Shown here in pieces: positions 15,750 through 24,360 of a stretch of 51,264 nt of DNA. The stretch's first letter is position 1. The number at the start of each line of letters is the position of its first letter. The translations under genes were made by a program, and so were the position numbers. The notes under the pieces were generated by a model, which was given only the letters and a program-made list of their open reading frames with translations, was not told the DNA's origin and made no database searches. Source of the DNA: Paracoccus denitrificans (GTDB lineage Bacteria; Pseudomonadota; Alphaproteobacteria; Rhodobacterales; Rhodobacteraceae); NCBI RefSeq assembly GCF_900100045.1, contig NZ_FNEA01000031.1:1-51264 (forward strand), in the 5' to 3' direction.

Positions 15750-17657
15750 ATGAGCAGGACGTTGGACGTCATCACCATCGGCCGCTCTTCGGTCGACCTT
15801 TACGGCGCGCAGATCGGGGGCCGGCTCGAAGACATGCGGTCCTTCAGCAAATATGTCGGCGGCTCGCCCACCAACATGGCCTGCGGCACGGCGCGGCTGG
15901 GGCTGCGCTCGGCACTGATCACCCGGGTGGGCGACGAGCATATGGGCCGCTTCCTGCGCGAGGAACTGGCGCGCGAGGGTGTCGATGTGCGCGGCGTCGC
16001 GACCGACCCCGAACGGCTGACGGCGCTTGTCCTGCTGGGCATTCGCGACGAGGACAGCTTTCCGCTGATCTTCTATCGCGAGAATTGCGCCGACATGGCG
16101 CTGTGCGAGGATGACATCGATGAGGGGCTGATCGCCGAAGCGCGCTCCGTGGTCGCCACCGGCACGCATCTGAGCCATCCGCGCACCGAGGCGGCGGTCC
16201 TCAAGGCGCTGCGCCTGGCGCGCGAAGCGGGGGGGCAGACGGCGCTGGACATCGACTATCGCCCCAACCTCTGGGGGCTCTCCGGCCATGGCGACGGCGA
16301 GAACCGCTTTATCGCCAGCGACAGCGTGACGGCCAAGCTGCAGGCGCATCTGCCGCTTTTCGACCTGATCGTCGGCACCGAGGAAGAGTTCCATATCGCC
16401 GGCGGCTCGACCGACACGCTTGCGGCGCTGCGGGCCGTCCGCGCCCTGACGCCTGCGGTGCTGGTCTGCAAGCGCGGCGCGGCGGGTGCGGTGGCCTTTA
16501 CCGGCGCCGTCGAGGGCTGGGACAGCGGCGAGACCGGGCCGGGCTTCCCGATCGAGGTCTTCAACGTGCTGGGTGCCGGCGACGGCTTCATGTCCGGGCT
16601 GCTCAAGGGCTGGCTCGACGGCGAGCCCTGGCCCCGGGCGCTGGAATACGCCAATGCCTGCGGCGCCTTTGCCGTCAGCCGGCATGGCTGCACGCCCGCC
16701 TATCCCTCGCTGGCCGAGCTGGAGTTCTTTCTCAAGCGCGGCATCCGCGAGCGGGCGCTGCGCAAGGATGCCGAGCTTGAGCGCATCCACCGCGCCACCA
16801 ACCTGCATCCGCTGCAAGGCGACATCCGCGCCTTTGCCTTCGATCACCGCATCCAGTTGGAAGAGATGCAGGGCGCGACGCCCGAGCGGATCGGCGCCTT
16901 CAAGCGGCTGTGCCTGAAGGCCGCGCTGGCGGTGCAGGACGGCCGCCCGGGCCATGGCATCCTCTGCGACGACCGGCTGGGACGGGCGGCGCTGCATGCC
17001 GCGGCCGGCACCGGGCTCTGGGTCGGGCGGCCCTGCGAATGGCCGGGCTCGCGTCCCCTGCGGCTGGAGCCGGAGCTGGGCGCGGCCTGCGAGGGGCTGA
17101 TGGAATGGCCGGCGGGGCAGGCGGTCAAGGTGCTGTGCTTCTGCCATCCCGGCGACGACGCGGCGACGCGCGCGGACCAGGAGGCGACCGTCACCCGGCT
17201 TTATCAGGCGGCGCGGGCCAATGACCTGGAATTCCTGCTGGAGATCATCCCCTCCAAGGTCGGGCCGGTGGATGACGGGACCACGGCGGCGCTGATCCGG
17301 CGCTGGTACGAGATCGGCGTCTATCCCGACTGGTGGAAGCTGGAACCGCTGCAATCCGATGCCGCCTGGCATCAGGCGGTGGAGGCGATCCGGGCGCATG
17401 ATCCCTGGCTGCGCGGCATCGTCGTGCTGGGGCTGGACGCGCCCGAGGCCGAACTGGCGGCCAGTTTCGAAAAGGCGGCGCGGCACGACCTGGTCAGGGG
17501 CTTTGCCGTCGGCCGGACAATCTTCGGCGATGTGGCGCGCGACTGGCTCGCCGGGCGCCGCACCGACGACGAGGCCGTGGCCGAGATGGGCCGGCGCTAT
17601 GGCCGCCTTTGCGCGCTTTGGGACCGGGCCCGCGCGGCCGCGAAGGTGGCGGCATGA
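15750..17657 (+). CDS. iolC: 5-Dehydro-2-deoxygluconokinase fused to DUF2090 (IolC)
   Basis: A 635-aa fusion. Residues about 1-330 are a PfkB-type sugar kinase (ITIGRSSVDLYG, YVGGSPTNMACG, and the catalytic NVLGAGDGFMSGLLKG) that phosphorylates 2-deoxy-5-keto-D-gluconate. Residues about 340-635 are DUF2090, an aldolase-like barrel (FAFDHRIQLEEM, GHGILCDDRLG, LEFLLEIIPSKVG, GFAVGRTIF). In Bacillus the kinase stands alone and a separate aldolase, IolJ, cleaves the product; the fused domain is a good candidate for that step. The stop overlaps the ATG of a 27-codon ORF (ATGA). Confidence 0.92.
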   Translation: MSRTLDVITIGRSSVDLYGAQIGGRLEDMRSFSKYVGGSPTNMACGTARLGLRSALITRVGDEHMGRFLREELAREGVDVRGVATDPERLTALVLLGIRDEDSFPLIFYRENCADMALCEDDIDEGLIAEARSVVATGTHLSHPRTEAAVLKALRLAREAGGQTALDIDYRPNLWGLSGHGDGENRFIASDSVTAKLQAHLPLFDLIVGTEEEFHIAGGSTDTLAALRAVRALTPAVLVCKRGAAGAVAFTGAVEGWDSGETGPGFPIEVFNVLGAGDGFMSGLLKGWLDGEPWPRALEYANACGAFAVSRHGCTPAYPSLAELEFFLKRGIRERALRKDAELERIHRATNLHPLQGDIRAFAFDHRIQLEEMQGATPERIGAFKRLCLKAALAVQDGRPGHGILCDDRLGRAALHAAAGTGLWVGRPCEWPGSRPLRLEPELGAACEGLMEWPAGQAVKVLCFCHPGDDAATRADQEATVTRLYQAARANDLEFLLEIIPSKVGPVDDGTTAALIRRWYEIGVYPDWWKLEPLQSDAAWHQAVEAIRAHDPWLRGIVVLGLDAPEAELAASFEKAARHDLVRGFAVGRTIFGDVARDWLAGRRTDDEAVAEMGRRYGRLCALWDRARAAAKVAA

Positions 17658-17737
17658 GCGGGGCGGGCCGGTTCACCCCGGAAGATCGGGGCAAATGGGA
17701 CATCGGCGCCGATGCGCGCCAAGGAGGCAAGGCATGA
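17654..17737 (+). CDS. 27-codon ORF translationally coupled between iolC and iolD
   Basis: ATG at 17654 overlaps the iolC stop as ATGA, and the stop at 17735-17737 overlaps the iolD ATG in the same way. The product would be 27 aa, acidic and basic mixed, without membrane or signal features (MSGAGRFTPEDRGKWDIG, then ADARQGGKA). It carries the iolD ribosome site AAGGAGG inside it. Its first 27 bases of context match those of iolD at 23 positions, 80 bp apart, so it may derive from a duplicated iolD start. It may be a coupling leader rather than a functional peptide. Confidence 0.4.
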   Translation: MSGAGRFTPEDRGKWDIGADARQGGKA

Positions 17738-19563
17738 GCGGGACGATCCGGTTGACCGCCGCGCAGGCGATGATGCGCTGGCTGTCGGTGCAGATGACCG
17801 AGGAGGGCGAGCGTTTCATCGAGGCGGTCTGGGCGATTTTCGGCCACGGCAATGTCGCGGGCATCGGCGAGGCGCTGCATGGCATCGGCGACGCCCTGCC
17901 GACGCTGCGCGGCCAGAACGAGCAGACCATGGCCCATGCCGCCATCGCCTGGACCAAGACCAGAAAGCGCCGCCGTGCCATGGCGGTGACAAGCTCCATC
18001 GGGCCGGGGGCGACCAACATGGTGACCGCCGCCGCGCTGGCGCATGTGAACCGCCTGCCGCTGCTGCTGATCCCGGGCGATGTCTTTGCCAACCGCCGTC
18101 CCGACCCGGTCCTGCAGCAGATCGAGGATTTCGGCGACGGCACGGTCAGCGCCAATGACTGCTTCCGCCCGGTGAGCCGCTATTTCGACCGCATCTCGCG
18201 GCCCGAGCATCTGCTGACGGCGCTGCCGCGCGCCATGCAGGTGATGACCGATCCGGCGAATTGCGGGCCGGTGACGCTGGCCTTCTGCCAGGACGTGCAG
18301 GCCGAGGCTTACGACTGGCCCGAAGCGTTCTTTGCGCCCAAGGTCTGGCGCATCCGCCGTCCCGAGCCGGATGCCGCCGAACTGGCCGAGGTCGTCGCAC
18401 TGATCCGAAAGGCCGAGCGGCCTGTGATCGTCTCGGGCGGCGGCGTGATCTATTCCGGGGCCGAAGCCACGCTGCTGGATTTCGCCAGGCACCACCGCAT
18501 TCCCGTGGTCGAGACCCAGGCCGGCAAGGGCGCCATCGACTGGCGCGAGGAGTTGAACCTCGGCTCACCCGGCGTCACCGGCACCGATGCCGGCAATGCC
18601 GCCTGCGCGCGGGCCGACCTGATCATCGGCGTCGGCACGCGGTTCCAGGACTTCACCACCGGCTCCTGGACGGCTTTCGCCAATCCGGCGCGGCGGCTGG
18701 TCTCGATCAACCTCACGGGCTATGACGCGGCCAAGCACGGCGCGGTGCCGCTGGTCGCGGATGCCCGGGTGGCGCTGGAGCGGATCGGTGCCGCACTTGG
18801 CGCGCATCGCTTTGCCGAACCCGACGCGGCGCCGCGCGCCGACTGGTTCGCGCTGGCCGACAAGGCCATGGCGGCGCCGAACCATGACGGGCTGCCCTCG
18901 GATGCGCAGGTGATCGGCGCGGTGCAGCGCGTCGCCGGCGAGAATACCGTGGTGATGTGCGCGGCCGGGACCATGCCCGGCGCCTTGCAGGTGCTGTGGC
19001 GCGCGAGCCCCGGCGGCTATCACATGGAATACGGCTACAGCTGCATGGGCTACGAGGTCGCCGGCGCGCTTGGCATCGCCATGGCCCGACCCGAGGCCGA
19101 GGTGATCTGCATGGTCGGCGACGGCAGCTACATGATGGCCAATAGCGAGCTGGCGACGGCCGTCATGCTGAAGGTGCCCTTCACCGTCGTGCTGACCGAC
19201 AACCGCGGCTATGGCTGCATCAACCGGCTGCAGCAGGAATGCGGCGGCGAGGAATTCAACAACATGTATGCCAGCTCGAACGTGGTCGAAGAGCCGCAGA
19301 TCGACTTCGTCGCCCATGCCGCCAGCATGGGGGCGCATGCCGAGAAGGTTTCGGACATCGCCGCGCTGGAGGCCGCGATCCGTGCCGCGCGTGGCCGCGA
19401 CATCCCCAGCGTCGTCGTCATCGACACCGAGGCCCTGACCGGGGCCGGCATCGGCGGCGGCTGGTGGGACGTCGCCGTGCCCCAGACCGGCCAGGGCGAC
19501 AAGCTGGGCGCCGCCCGCGAAAGATATGAAACCTGGATGCAAAAACAGCAGCTTGTCAATTGA
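17734..19563 (+). CDS. iolD: 3D-(3,5/4)-trihydroxycyclohexane-1,2-dione hydrolase
   Basis: Thiamine-diphosphate enzyme that opens the ring of 3D-trihydroxycyclohexane-1,2-dione to 5-deoxy-glucuronate. At 609 aa it has the three domains of the ThDP family: N-terminal pyrimidine-binding part (HGNVAGIGEAL, RGQNEQTMAHAAIA with the family glutamate, SSIGPGATNM), a central domain (IVSGGGVIYSG, ETQAGKGAI), and the C-terminal diphosphate-binding part (MVGDGSYMMANSELATAVML then NNRGYG-type DNRGYGCINRLQ). The start at 17734 has AAGGAGG at ideal spacing. It lies between the coupled ORF and iolE. Confidence 0.95.
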   Translation: MSGTIRLTAAQAMMRWLSVQMTEEGERFIEAVWAIFGHGNVAGIGEALHGIGDALPTLRGQNEQTMAHAAIAWTKTRKRRRAMAVTSSIGPGATNMVTAAALAHVNRLPLLLIPGDVFANRRPDPVLQQIEDFGDGTVSANDCFRPVSRYFDRISRPEHLLTALPRAMQVMTDPANCGPVTLAFCQDVQAEAYDWPEAFFAPKVWRIRRPEPDAAELAEVVALIRKAERPVIVSGGGVIYSGAEATLLDFARHHRIPVVETQAGKGAIDWREELNLGSPGVTGTDAGNAACARADLIIGVGTRFQDFTTGSWTAFANPARRLVSINLTGYDAAKHGAVPLVADARVALERIGAALGAHRFAEPDAAPRADWFALADKAMAAPNHDGLPSDAQVIGAVQRVAGENTVVMCAAGTMPGALQVLWRASPGGYHMEYGYSCMGYEVAGALGIAMARPEAEVICMVGDGSYMMANSELATAVMLKVPFTVVLTDNRGYGCINRLQQECGGEEFNNMYASSNVVEEPQIDFVAHAASMGAHAEKVSDIAALEAAIRAARGRDIPSVVVIDTEALTGAGIGGGWWDVAVPQTGQGDKLGAARERYETWMQKQQLVN

Positions 19564-19574
19564 GGCTCGAAAGA

Positions 19575-20471
19575 ATGATCCTTTTCGGAACCAATCCCAT
19601 CGCCTGGGCCAATGATGACGACCAGTCCATCGGCGCCCATATCCCGACCGAGCAGATCCTGCACGAGGCTGGCGAGGTCATCGGCTTCGACGGTATCGAG
19701 AACGGCCATCGCTGGCCCTCGGACCCGCAGCAGCTCAAGGACCTGCTGGGCCGCTATGGGCTGAAATTCGTCTCGGGCTGGTATTCCACCGCGCTGCTGA
19801 CCCGCTCGGTCGAGGAAGAGATCGCGGCGGTGCAGGAGCATCTGGCCAGGCTCGAGGCCAATGGCTGCAAGGTCTGCATCGCCTGCGAATGCTCGAATAC
19901 CGTGCATGGCCGGCCCGACGTTCCGGTCAACGCCCGCCCGCGCCTGACGGCCGAGGACATGGCGGAATTCGGCCGCAAGATGGAGGAATTCGCGCAATAC
20001 CTGGCAAGCCGGGGCGTGACGCTGGCCTATCACCACCACATGGGCACCGTGGTCGAAAGCCCCGAGGAGATCGACGCCTTCATGGCCGCGACCGGACCGG
20101 CGACGCAACTGCTGTTCGACACCGGGCATTGCACCTTCGGCGGCGGCGACCCCGAGGCGGTGCTGAAAAGGCATGTCGGCCGCGTCGCGCATTTCCACGC
20201 CAAGAACATCCGCCGCGCCGTGACGGACGAGGTGCGCGCCAAGGGCATGAGCTTTCTTCAGGGCGTGCTGGCCGGGGCCTTTACCGTGCCGGGCGACCCC
20301 GAAGGCGCCATCGACTTCCAGCCGCTGCTGAAGATCCTGGCCGATGCCGGCTACGACGGCTGGCTGGTGATCGAGGCCGAGCAGGACCCGGACCGGCGCA
20401 ACCCGCTGGAATACCAATCCCTGGGCCTGAAATCGCTCAAGGACATGGCGCGTGCCGCCGGGCTGCACTAG
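19575..20471 (+). CDS. iolE: Inosose dehydratase
   Basis: Dehydrates 2-keto-myo-inositol to the trihydroxycyclohexanedione used by IolD. At 298 aa it is a TIM-barrel enzyme with FGTNPIAWANDDD, FDGIENGHRWP (metal-ligand Glu), LAYHHHMGTVVES, FDTGHCTFGGGDP, HFHAKNIR and WLVIEAEQDP, all family landmarks. I chose ATG 19575 with GAGG nine bases upstream; a TTG at 19560 overlapping the iolD stop is the alternative. It is followed after 9 bases by a small membrane-protein gene. Confidence 0.95.
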   Translation: MILFGTNPIAWANDDDQSIGAHIPTEQILHEAGEVIGFDGIENGHRWPSDPQQLKDLLGRYGLKFVSGWYSTALLTRSVEEEIAAVQEHLARLEANGCKVCIACECSNTVHGRPDVPVNARPRLTAEDMAEFGRKMEEFAQYLASRGVTLAYHHHMGTVVESPEEIDAFMAATGPATQLLFDTGHCTFGGGDPEAVLKRHVGRVAHFHAKNIRRAVTDEVRAKGMSFLQGVLAGAFTVPGDPEGAIDFQPLLKILADAGYDGWLVIEAEQDPDRRNPLEYQSLGLKSLKDMARAAGLH

Positions 20472-20480
20472 GCTGGTGCC

Positions 20481-20666
20481 ATGCTGGTCGATCCGAAACA
20501 CCCGTTCTTCCGCCCGCTCTGGATCCGTATCCTCTGTGTCCTGCTGCCCCTGCTCTGGGCGGGGTTCGAGGCCGCCAGCGGGGCGCTCTTCTGGGCCATC
20601 CTGTTCGGTGCCGCGGGCATCTATCTGTTCGTGGCGCTTTTCCTGAACCGCAGCGAGGACCGATGA
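20481..20666 (+). CDS. Small (61 aa) membrane protein between iolE and iolB
   Basis: A 61-aa protein with an N-terminal soluble stretch (MLVDPKHPFFRPLW), then two hydrophobic runs at about 15-33 and 35-55, ending NRSEDR. Its stop overlaps the iolB ATG (ATGA), and it starts 9 bases after iolE, so it is tightly built into the operon. No clear ribosome site precedes it; re-initiation from the iolE stop is likely. The function is not recognised. Confidence 0.65.
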   Translation: MLVDPKHPFFRPLWIRILCVLLPLLWAGFEAASGALFWAILFGAAGIYLFVALFLNRSEDR

Positions 20667-21469
20667 AACTCTTGCGCAAACCGGCCGGCCGGCACGGCCT
20701 TGTCCATCACGTCACCCCCGAGGATGCGGGCTGGTCCCATGTCGGCTTCGACCTCTGGCGACTGGAACCAGGCGAAGTGGCCGAGGGGCATACCGGCGGC
20801 AACGAGGCGATCCTGGTCATCGTCGAGGGCAAGGCCCGCATCGCCGGTGCCGGGCAGGATTGGGGCGAGATGGGCGGGCGGACGGACGTGTTCGAAAAGA
20901 CGCCGCCGCATTGCCTCTATCTGCCCGATGGCAGCGACTGGCGGGCCGAGGCCGCGACGCCGCTGACCCTGGCCGTCTGCCTCGCCCCCGGCAAGGGCGG
21001 CCATCCCGCGCGCCGCATCGGCCCCCAGGGCATCAGCCTGACCCAGCGCGGGCAGGGCGCCAACACTCGCTTCATCAACAACATCGCCATGGAGAACGAC
21101 GATTACTGCGACAGCCTGCTGGTTACCGAGGTCTTCACGCCGGACGGAAACTGGTCGAGCTATCCGCCGCATCGCCATGATGAGGATGACTTTCCCCGCA
21201 TGACCCACCTGGAGGAGACCTATTACCACAGGCTCAATCCGGCGCAGGGCTACGGCATCCAGCGGGTCTTTACCGACGACGGCAGCCTCGATGAGACCAT
21301 GGCGGTGCAGAACCACGATGTCGTGCTGGTGCCGCGCGGCCATCATCCCTGCGGCGTGCCCTATGGCTACGAGATGTATTACCTGAACGTCATGGCCGGG
21401 CCGATCCGCAAATGGCGCTATGAGAATCATCCCGACCACGACTGGATCTGGCAGCGCGACAACCCTTGA
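20663..21469 (+). CDS. iolB: 5-Deoxy-glucuronate isomerase
   Basis: Isomerises 5-deoxy-glucuronate to 2-deoxy-5-keto-gluconate, the substrate of IolC. At 268 aa it is a bicupin with the IolB landmarks FDLWRLEPGE, ARRIGPQGI, a metal-site segment SSYPPHRHDED with EETYYHRLNPAQGYG, and a closing HHPCGVPYGYEMYYLNVMAG and HPDHDWIW. The ATG at 20663 overlaps the preceding ORF's stop. It is the last gene of the inositol run; iolA (methylmalonate-semialdehyde dehydrogenase) is not in the window. Confidence 0.95.
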   Translation: MKLLRKPAGRHGLVHHVTPEDAGWSHVGFDLWRLEPGEVAEGHTGGNEAILVIVEGKARIAGAGQDWGEMGGRTDVFEKTPPHCLYLPDGSDWRAEAATPLTLAVCLAPGKGGHPARRIGPQGISLTQRGQGANTRFINNIAMENDDYCDSLLVTEVFTPDGNWSSYPPHRHDEDDFPRMTHLEETYYHRLNPAQGYGIQRVFTDDGSLDETMAVQNHDVVLVPRGHHPCGVPYGYEMYYLNVMAGPIRKWRYENHPDHDWIWQRDNP

Positions 21470-21529
21470 ACGGACCCGTTCAGTCCGCTTTCGCGGAAAC
21501 GGTCTGCCTCTTCCTGCCGATGCCTGCCC

Positions 21530-21569
21530 GCGAAACGCCGTAAATCAGGCGAAATTTTCGGCGTTTCGC
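21530..21569. repeat. 11-bp perfect inverted repeat between iolB and dppA-like gene
   Basis: GCGAAACGCCG (21530-21540) and CGGCGTTTCGC (21559-21569) are perfect complements around an 18-base AT-richer loop. There is no T-run after it, so it looks less like a simple terminator than an operator or mRNA structure. A weaker 6-bp pair, GACCTG/CAGGTC, lies downstream at about 21614-21645 before the next gene. Confidence 0.5.
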
Positions 21570-21674
21570 TGCGTCATCGCGGCAAAATGACGACAAGGCC
21601 CGGCAGAGCACTTGACCTGTCAGGCAGATTCGTTTGCATCAGGTCAGGGAATATCTCTAGACATGGGAGGCATT

Positions 21675-23279
21675 ATGTCGTTCTTCTCCACCCGCATGCT
21701 CGCGGCGTCGGCCTTTGCGCTGATGGCTGCGGCACCGCTGCATGCCAAGACATTCGTCTATTGCTCGGAAGGTTCGCCCGAGGGCTTCGACGCGGCGCCC
21801 TATACATCGGGCACCACCTTCGATGCCTCTGGCCACGCGGTCTACAACCGCCTGGTGCAGTTCAAGCCCGGCACCACCGAGATCGAGCCCGCGCTGGCCG
21901 AAAGCTGGGACGTGTCCGAGGATGGACTGGAATACACCTTCCACCTGCGCCAGGGCGTGAAGTTCCACTCCAACGACAAGTTCACGCCCTCGCGCGATTT
22001 CAACGCCGACGACGTGATCTTCACCTTCGAGCGCCAGGCCAGCGCCGACCATCCCTGGCACGAATACATCCCCGGCATCACCTACGAGTATTACTCGTCG
22101 ATGGAGATGGACAAGCTGATCAAGTCCATCGAAAAGGTCGACGACCACACGGTCAAGTTCACCCTGAGCCAGCCCGAGGCGCCCTTCCTCGCCAATGTGG
22201 CGATGCCCTTCGTCTCGATCGTCTCCAAGGAATATGCCGATACGCTGGAAACCGCCGGCACCCGCGAGGATCTGAACAACGCGCCGATCGGCACCGGCCC
22301 CTTCCGCTTCGTCGCCTATCAGAAGGACGCGGTGATCCGTTACCAGAAGAACGCCGATTACTGGGGCGAGGCGCCCAAGGTCGACGACCTGGTCTTTGCC
22401 ATCACCCCCGACGCATCGGTGCGGCTGCAAAAGCTCAAGGCCGGCGAATGCCACCTGATGCCCTATCCCGCGCCCGCCGACCTGGACGAGATCCGGGCCG
22501 ATCCGAACCTCAAGCTGGACGAGCAGCCCGGCCTGAACGTGGGCTATCTGGCCTATAACACCACCGTCGCGCCCTTCGACAATCCGCAGGTCCGCAAGGC
22601 GCTGAACATGGCGCTGGACAAGCCGGCGCTGATCGAGGCCGTCTATCAGGGCAATGCCGAGGTCGCCAAGAACCCGATCCCGCCGACCATGTGGTCCTAT
22701 AACGACGCCATCGAGGACGACAAATACGACCCCGAGGCGGCCAAGGCGATGCTCGAGGAAGCCGGCGTCAAGGACCTGACCATGGAAGTCTGGGCCATGC
22801 CGGTGCAGCGCCCCTACATGCCCAACGCCCGCCGCACGGCCGAGATGATCCAGAGCGACTTCGCCAAGATCGGCGTCAAGGTCGAGATCGTCAGCTACGA
22901 ATGGGGCGAATACCTGAAGAAGTCGATGGAAGAGGGCCGCAAGGGCGCCGTCATCCTGGGCTGGACCGGCGACAACGGCGACCCCGACAACTTCCTGTCG
23001 GTGCTGCTCAGCTGCGCGTCGGCCAATCCGGGCGGCGCGAACCGCGCCTTCTGGTGCAACGAGGCGTTCTCGGACCTGCTGGCCAAGGCCAAGGCGAGTT
23101 CGGACCACGACGAGCGCGTGAAGCTTTACGAAGAGGCGCAGGTCATCTTCAAGCAAGAGGCGCCCTGGGCCACGCTGGCACATTCGACGCAATACGTGCC
23201 GATGGCCAAGAACGTGACCGGCTTTGTGCAATCGCCGCTGGGCGACTATGCCTTCGACACCGTGGACCTGACCGAATAA
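21675..23279 (+). CDS. Dipeptide-type ABC transporter substrate-binding protein (family 5)
   Basis: A 534-aa periplasmic binding protein of the DppA/OppA family. Signal peptide about 1-24 (STRMLAASAFALMAAAPLHA). The mature chain has the family landmarks: YCSEGSPEGFDAAPYTSGTTFD, a YNRLVQF segment, GLEYTFHLRQGVKFHSN, NAPIGTGPFRF, and LGWTGDNGDPDNFL. It closely resembles DppA (LVYCSEGSPEGF-type opening), so dipeptide or a similar small ligand is likely. ATG 21675 follows GGGAGG. A strong stem-loop separates it from the permease genes. Confidence 0.92.
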   Translation: MSFFSTRMLAASAFALMAAAPLHAKTFVYCSEGSPEGFDAAPYTSGTTFDASGHAVYNRLVQFKPGTTEIEPALAESWDVSEDGLEYTFHLRQGVKFHSNDKFTPSRDFNADDVIFTFERQASADHPWHEYIPGITYEYYSSMEMDKLIKSIEKVDDHTVKFTLSQPEAPFLANVAMPFVSIVSKEYADTLETAGTREDLNNAPIGTGPFRFVAYQKDAVIRYQKNADYWGEAPKVDDLVFAITPDASVRLQKLKAGECHLMPYPAPADLDEIRADPNLKLDEQPGLNVGYLAYNTTVAPFDNPQVRKALNMALDKPALIEAVYQGNAEVAKNPIPPTMWSYNDAIEDDKYDPEAAKAMLEEAGVKDLTMEVWAMPVQRPYMPNARRTAEMIQSDFAKIGVKVEIVSYEWGEYLKKSMEEGRKGAVILGWTGDNGDPDNFLSVLLSCASANPGGANRAFWCNEAFSDLLAKAKASSDHDERVKLYEEAQVIFKQEAPWATLAHSTQYVPMAKNVTGFVQSPLGDYAFDTVDLTE

Positions 23280-23306
23280 GGTCGCGCCCGGATTGAAAAC
23301 TCTCGC

Positions 23307-23336
23307 GGCCGTGCAGGGAAACTTCCTTGCACGGCC
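23307..23336 (+). terminator. Stem-loop after binding-protein gene (partial terminator or mRNA stabiliser)
   Basis: GGCCGTGCA (23307-23315) pairs perfectly with TGCACGGCC (23328-23336), with an inner GGAA/TTCC extension. There is no T-run. Such structures after binding-protein genes usually protect or limit the transcript so that the binding protein is made in excess over permeases. Confidence 0.6.
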
Positions 23337-23352
23337 CTTAGGTTAGGGTTCG

Positions 23353-24360
23353 ATGCTCAGATTCATCCTCAAGAAACTGCTTTACCTGGTTCCGACGATG
23401 ATCGGGATCACGCTGGTGGCCTTCGGCTTCATCCGGCTGCTGCCCGGCGATCCCGTGCTGCTGATGGCCGGCGAGCGCGGCGTCTCGCCCGAGCGCTATG
23501 CCCAGATTGCGGCGCAGCTCGGCTATGACAAGCCGGTCTGGCAGCAATACCTCCACTATCTCGGCAACTTGCTGCAGGGCGACCTGGGCAATTCGCTGGT
23601 GACCAAGAAGCCGGTGCTGACCGAGTTCCTGGCGCTGTTCCCGGCCACGGTCGAACTGGCGCTGGTGGCCATCGTCATCGCCACGGTGATCGGCGTGCCC
23701 GTGGGCGTGATCGCGGCGATCAAGCGCGGTTCCTGGTTCGACCAGTTTTCCATGACCGCGGCGCTGGTCGGGTTCTCGATGCCGATCTTCTGGTGGGGGC
23801 TTCTGCTCATCATCCTGTTTTCGGGCGTGCTGGGCTGGACGCCGGTTTCGGGCCGCATCTCGCTGATGTATTTCTTTCCGCAGGTGACGGGATTCATGCT
23901 GATCGACAGCCTGATCTCGGGGCAGAAGGGCGCCTTCGCCTCGGCGGTCAGCCACCTGATCCTGCCCTCGATCGTGCTGGCGACCATCCCGCTTGCGGTG
24001 ATCGCGCGCCAGACCCGCTCGGCCATGCTGGAGGTGATGGGCGAGGATTACGTTCGCACCGCCCGGGCCAAGGGCCTGTCGCGCCGTCGGGTGATCGGCG
24101 TGCATGCGCTGCGCAACGCCCTGATCCCGGTGATCACCACCATCGGCTTGCAGGTCGGCGTGCTGATGGCCGGCGCCATCCTGACCGAGACGATCTTTTC
24201 CTGGCCCGGCATCGGCAAGTGGATGATCGACTCGATCTCGCGCCGCGACTATCCGGTGGTGCAGTCGGGCCTGCTGCTGATCGCCGCCATCGTGATGATC
24301 GTGAACCTGATCGTCGATCTGACCTATGGTCTCATCAACCCGAGGATCCGGCACAAATGA
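23353..24360 (+). CDS. Dipeptide-type ABC transporter permease (DppB-like)
   Basis: A 335-aa inner-membrane permease. The opening MLRFILKKLLYLVPTMIGITL and FIRLLPGDPV are typical of DppB/OppB. The permease loop reads EVMGEDYVRTARAKGLSRRRVIGVHALRNALIPVIT, the family EAA motif. Six hydrophobic segments are visible. It follows the binding protein after a 73-base hairpin-containing gap, and overlaps the next permease gene by 4 bases (ATGA). Confidence 0.93.
   Translation: MLRFILKKLLYLVPTMIGITLVAFGFIRLLPGDPVLLMAGERGVSPERYAQIAAQLGYDKPVWQQYLHYLGNLLQGDLGNSLVTKKPVLTEFLALFPATVELALVAIVIATVIGVPVGVIAAIKRGSWFDQFSMTAALVGFSMPIFWWGLLLIILFSGVLGWTPVSGRISLMYFFPQVTGFMLIDSLISGQKGAFASAVSHLILPSIVLATIPLAVIARQTRSAMLEVMGEDYVRTARAKGLSRRRVIGVHALRNALIPVITTIGLQVGVLMAGAILTETIFSWPGIGKWMIDSISRRDYPVVQSGLLLIAAIVMIVNLIVDLTYGLINPRIRHK

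Noticed and set aside
14928..17486. An 852-codon open frame on - opposite iolI and iolC
   Set aside because: Composition is rich in Arg, Gly, Ala, Gln and His without any recognisable domain, and the opposite strand is certain. High-GC shadow.
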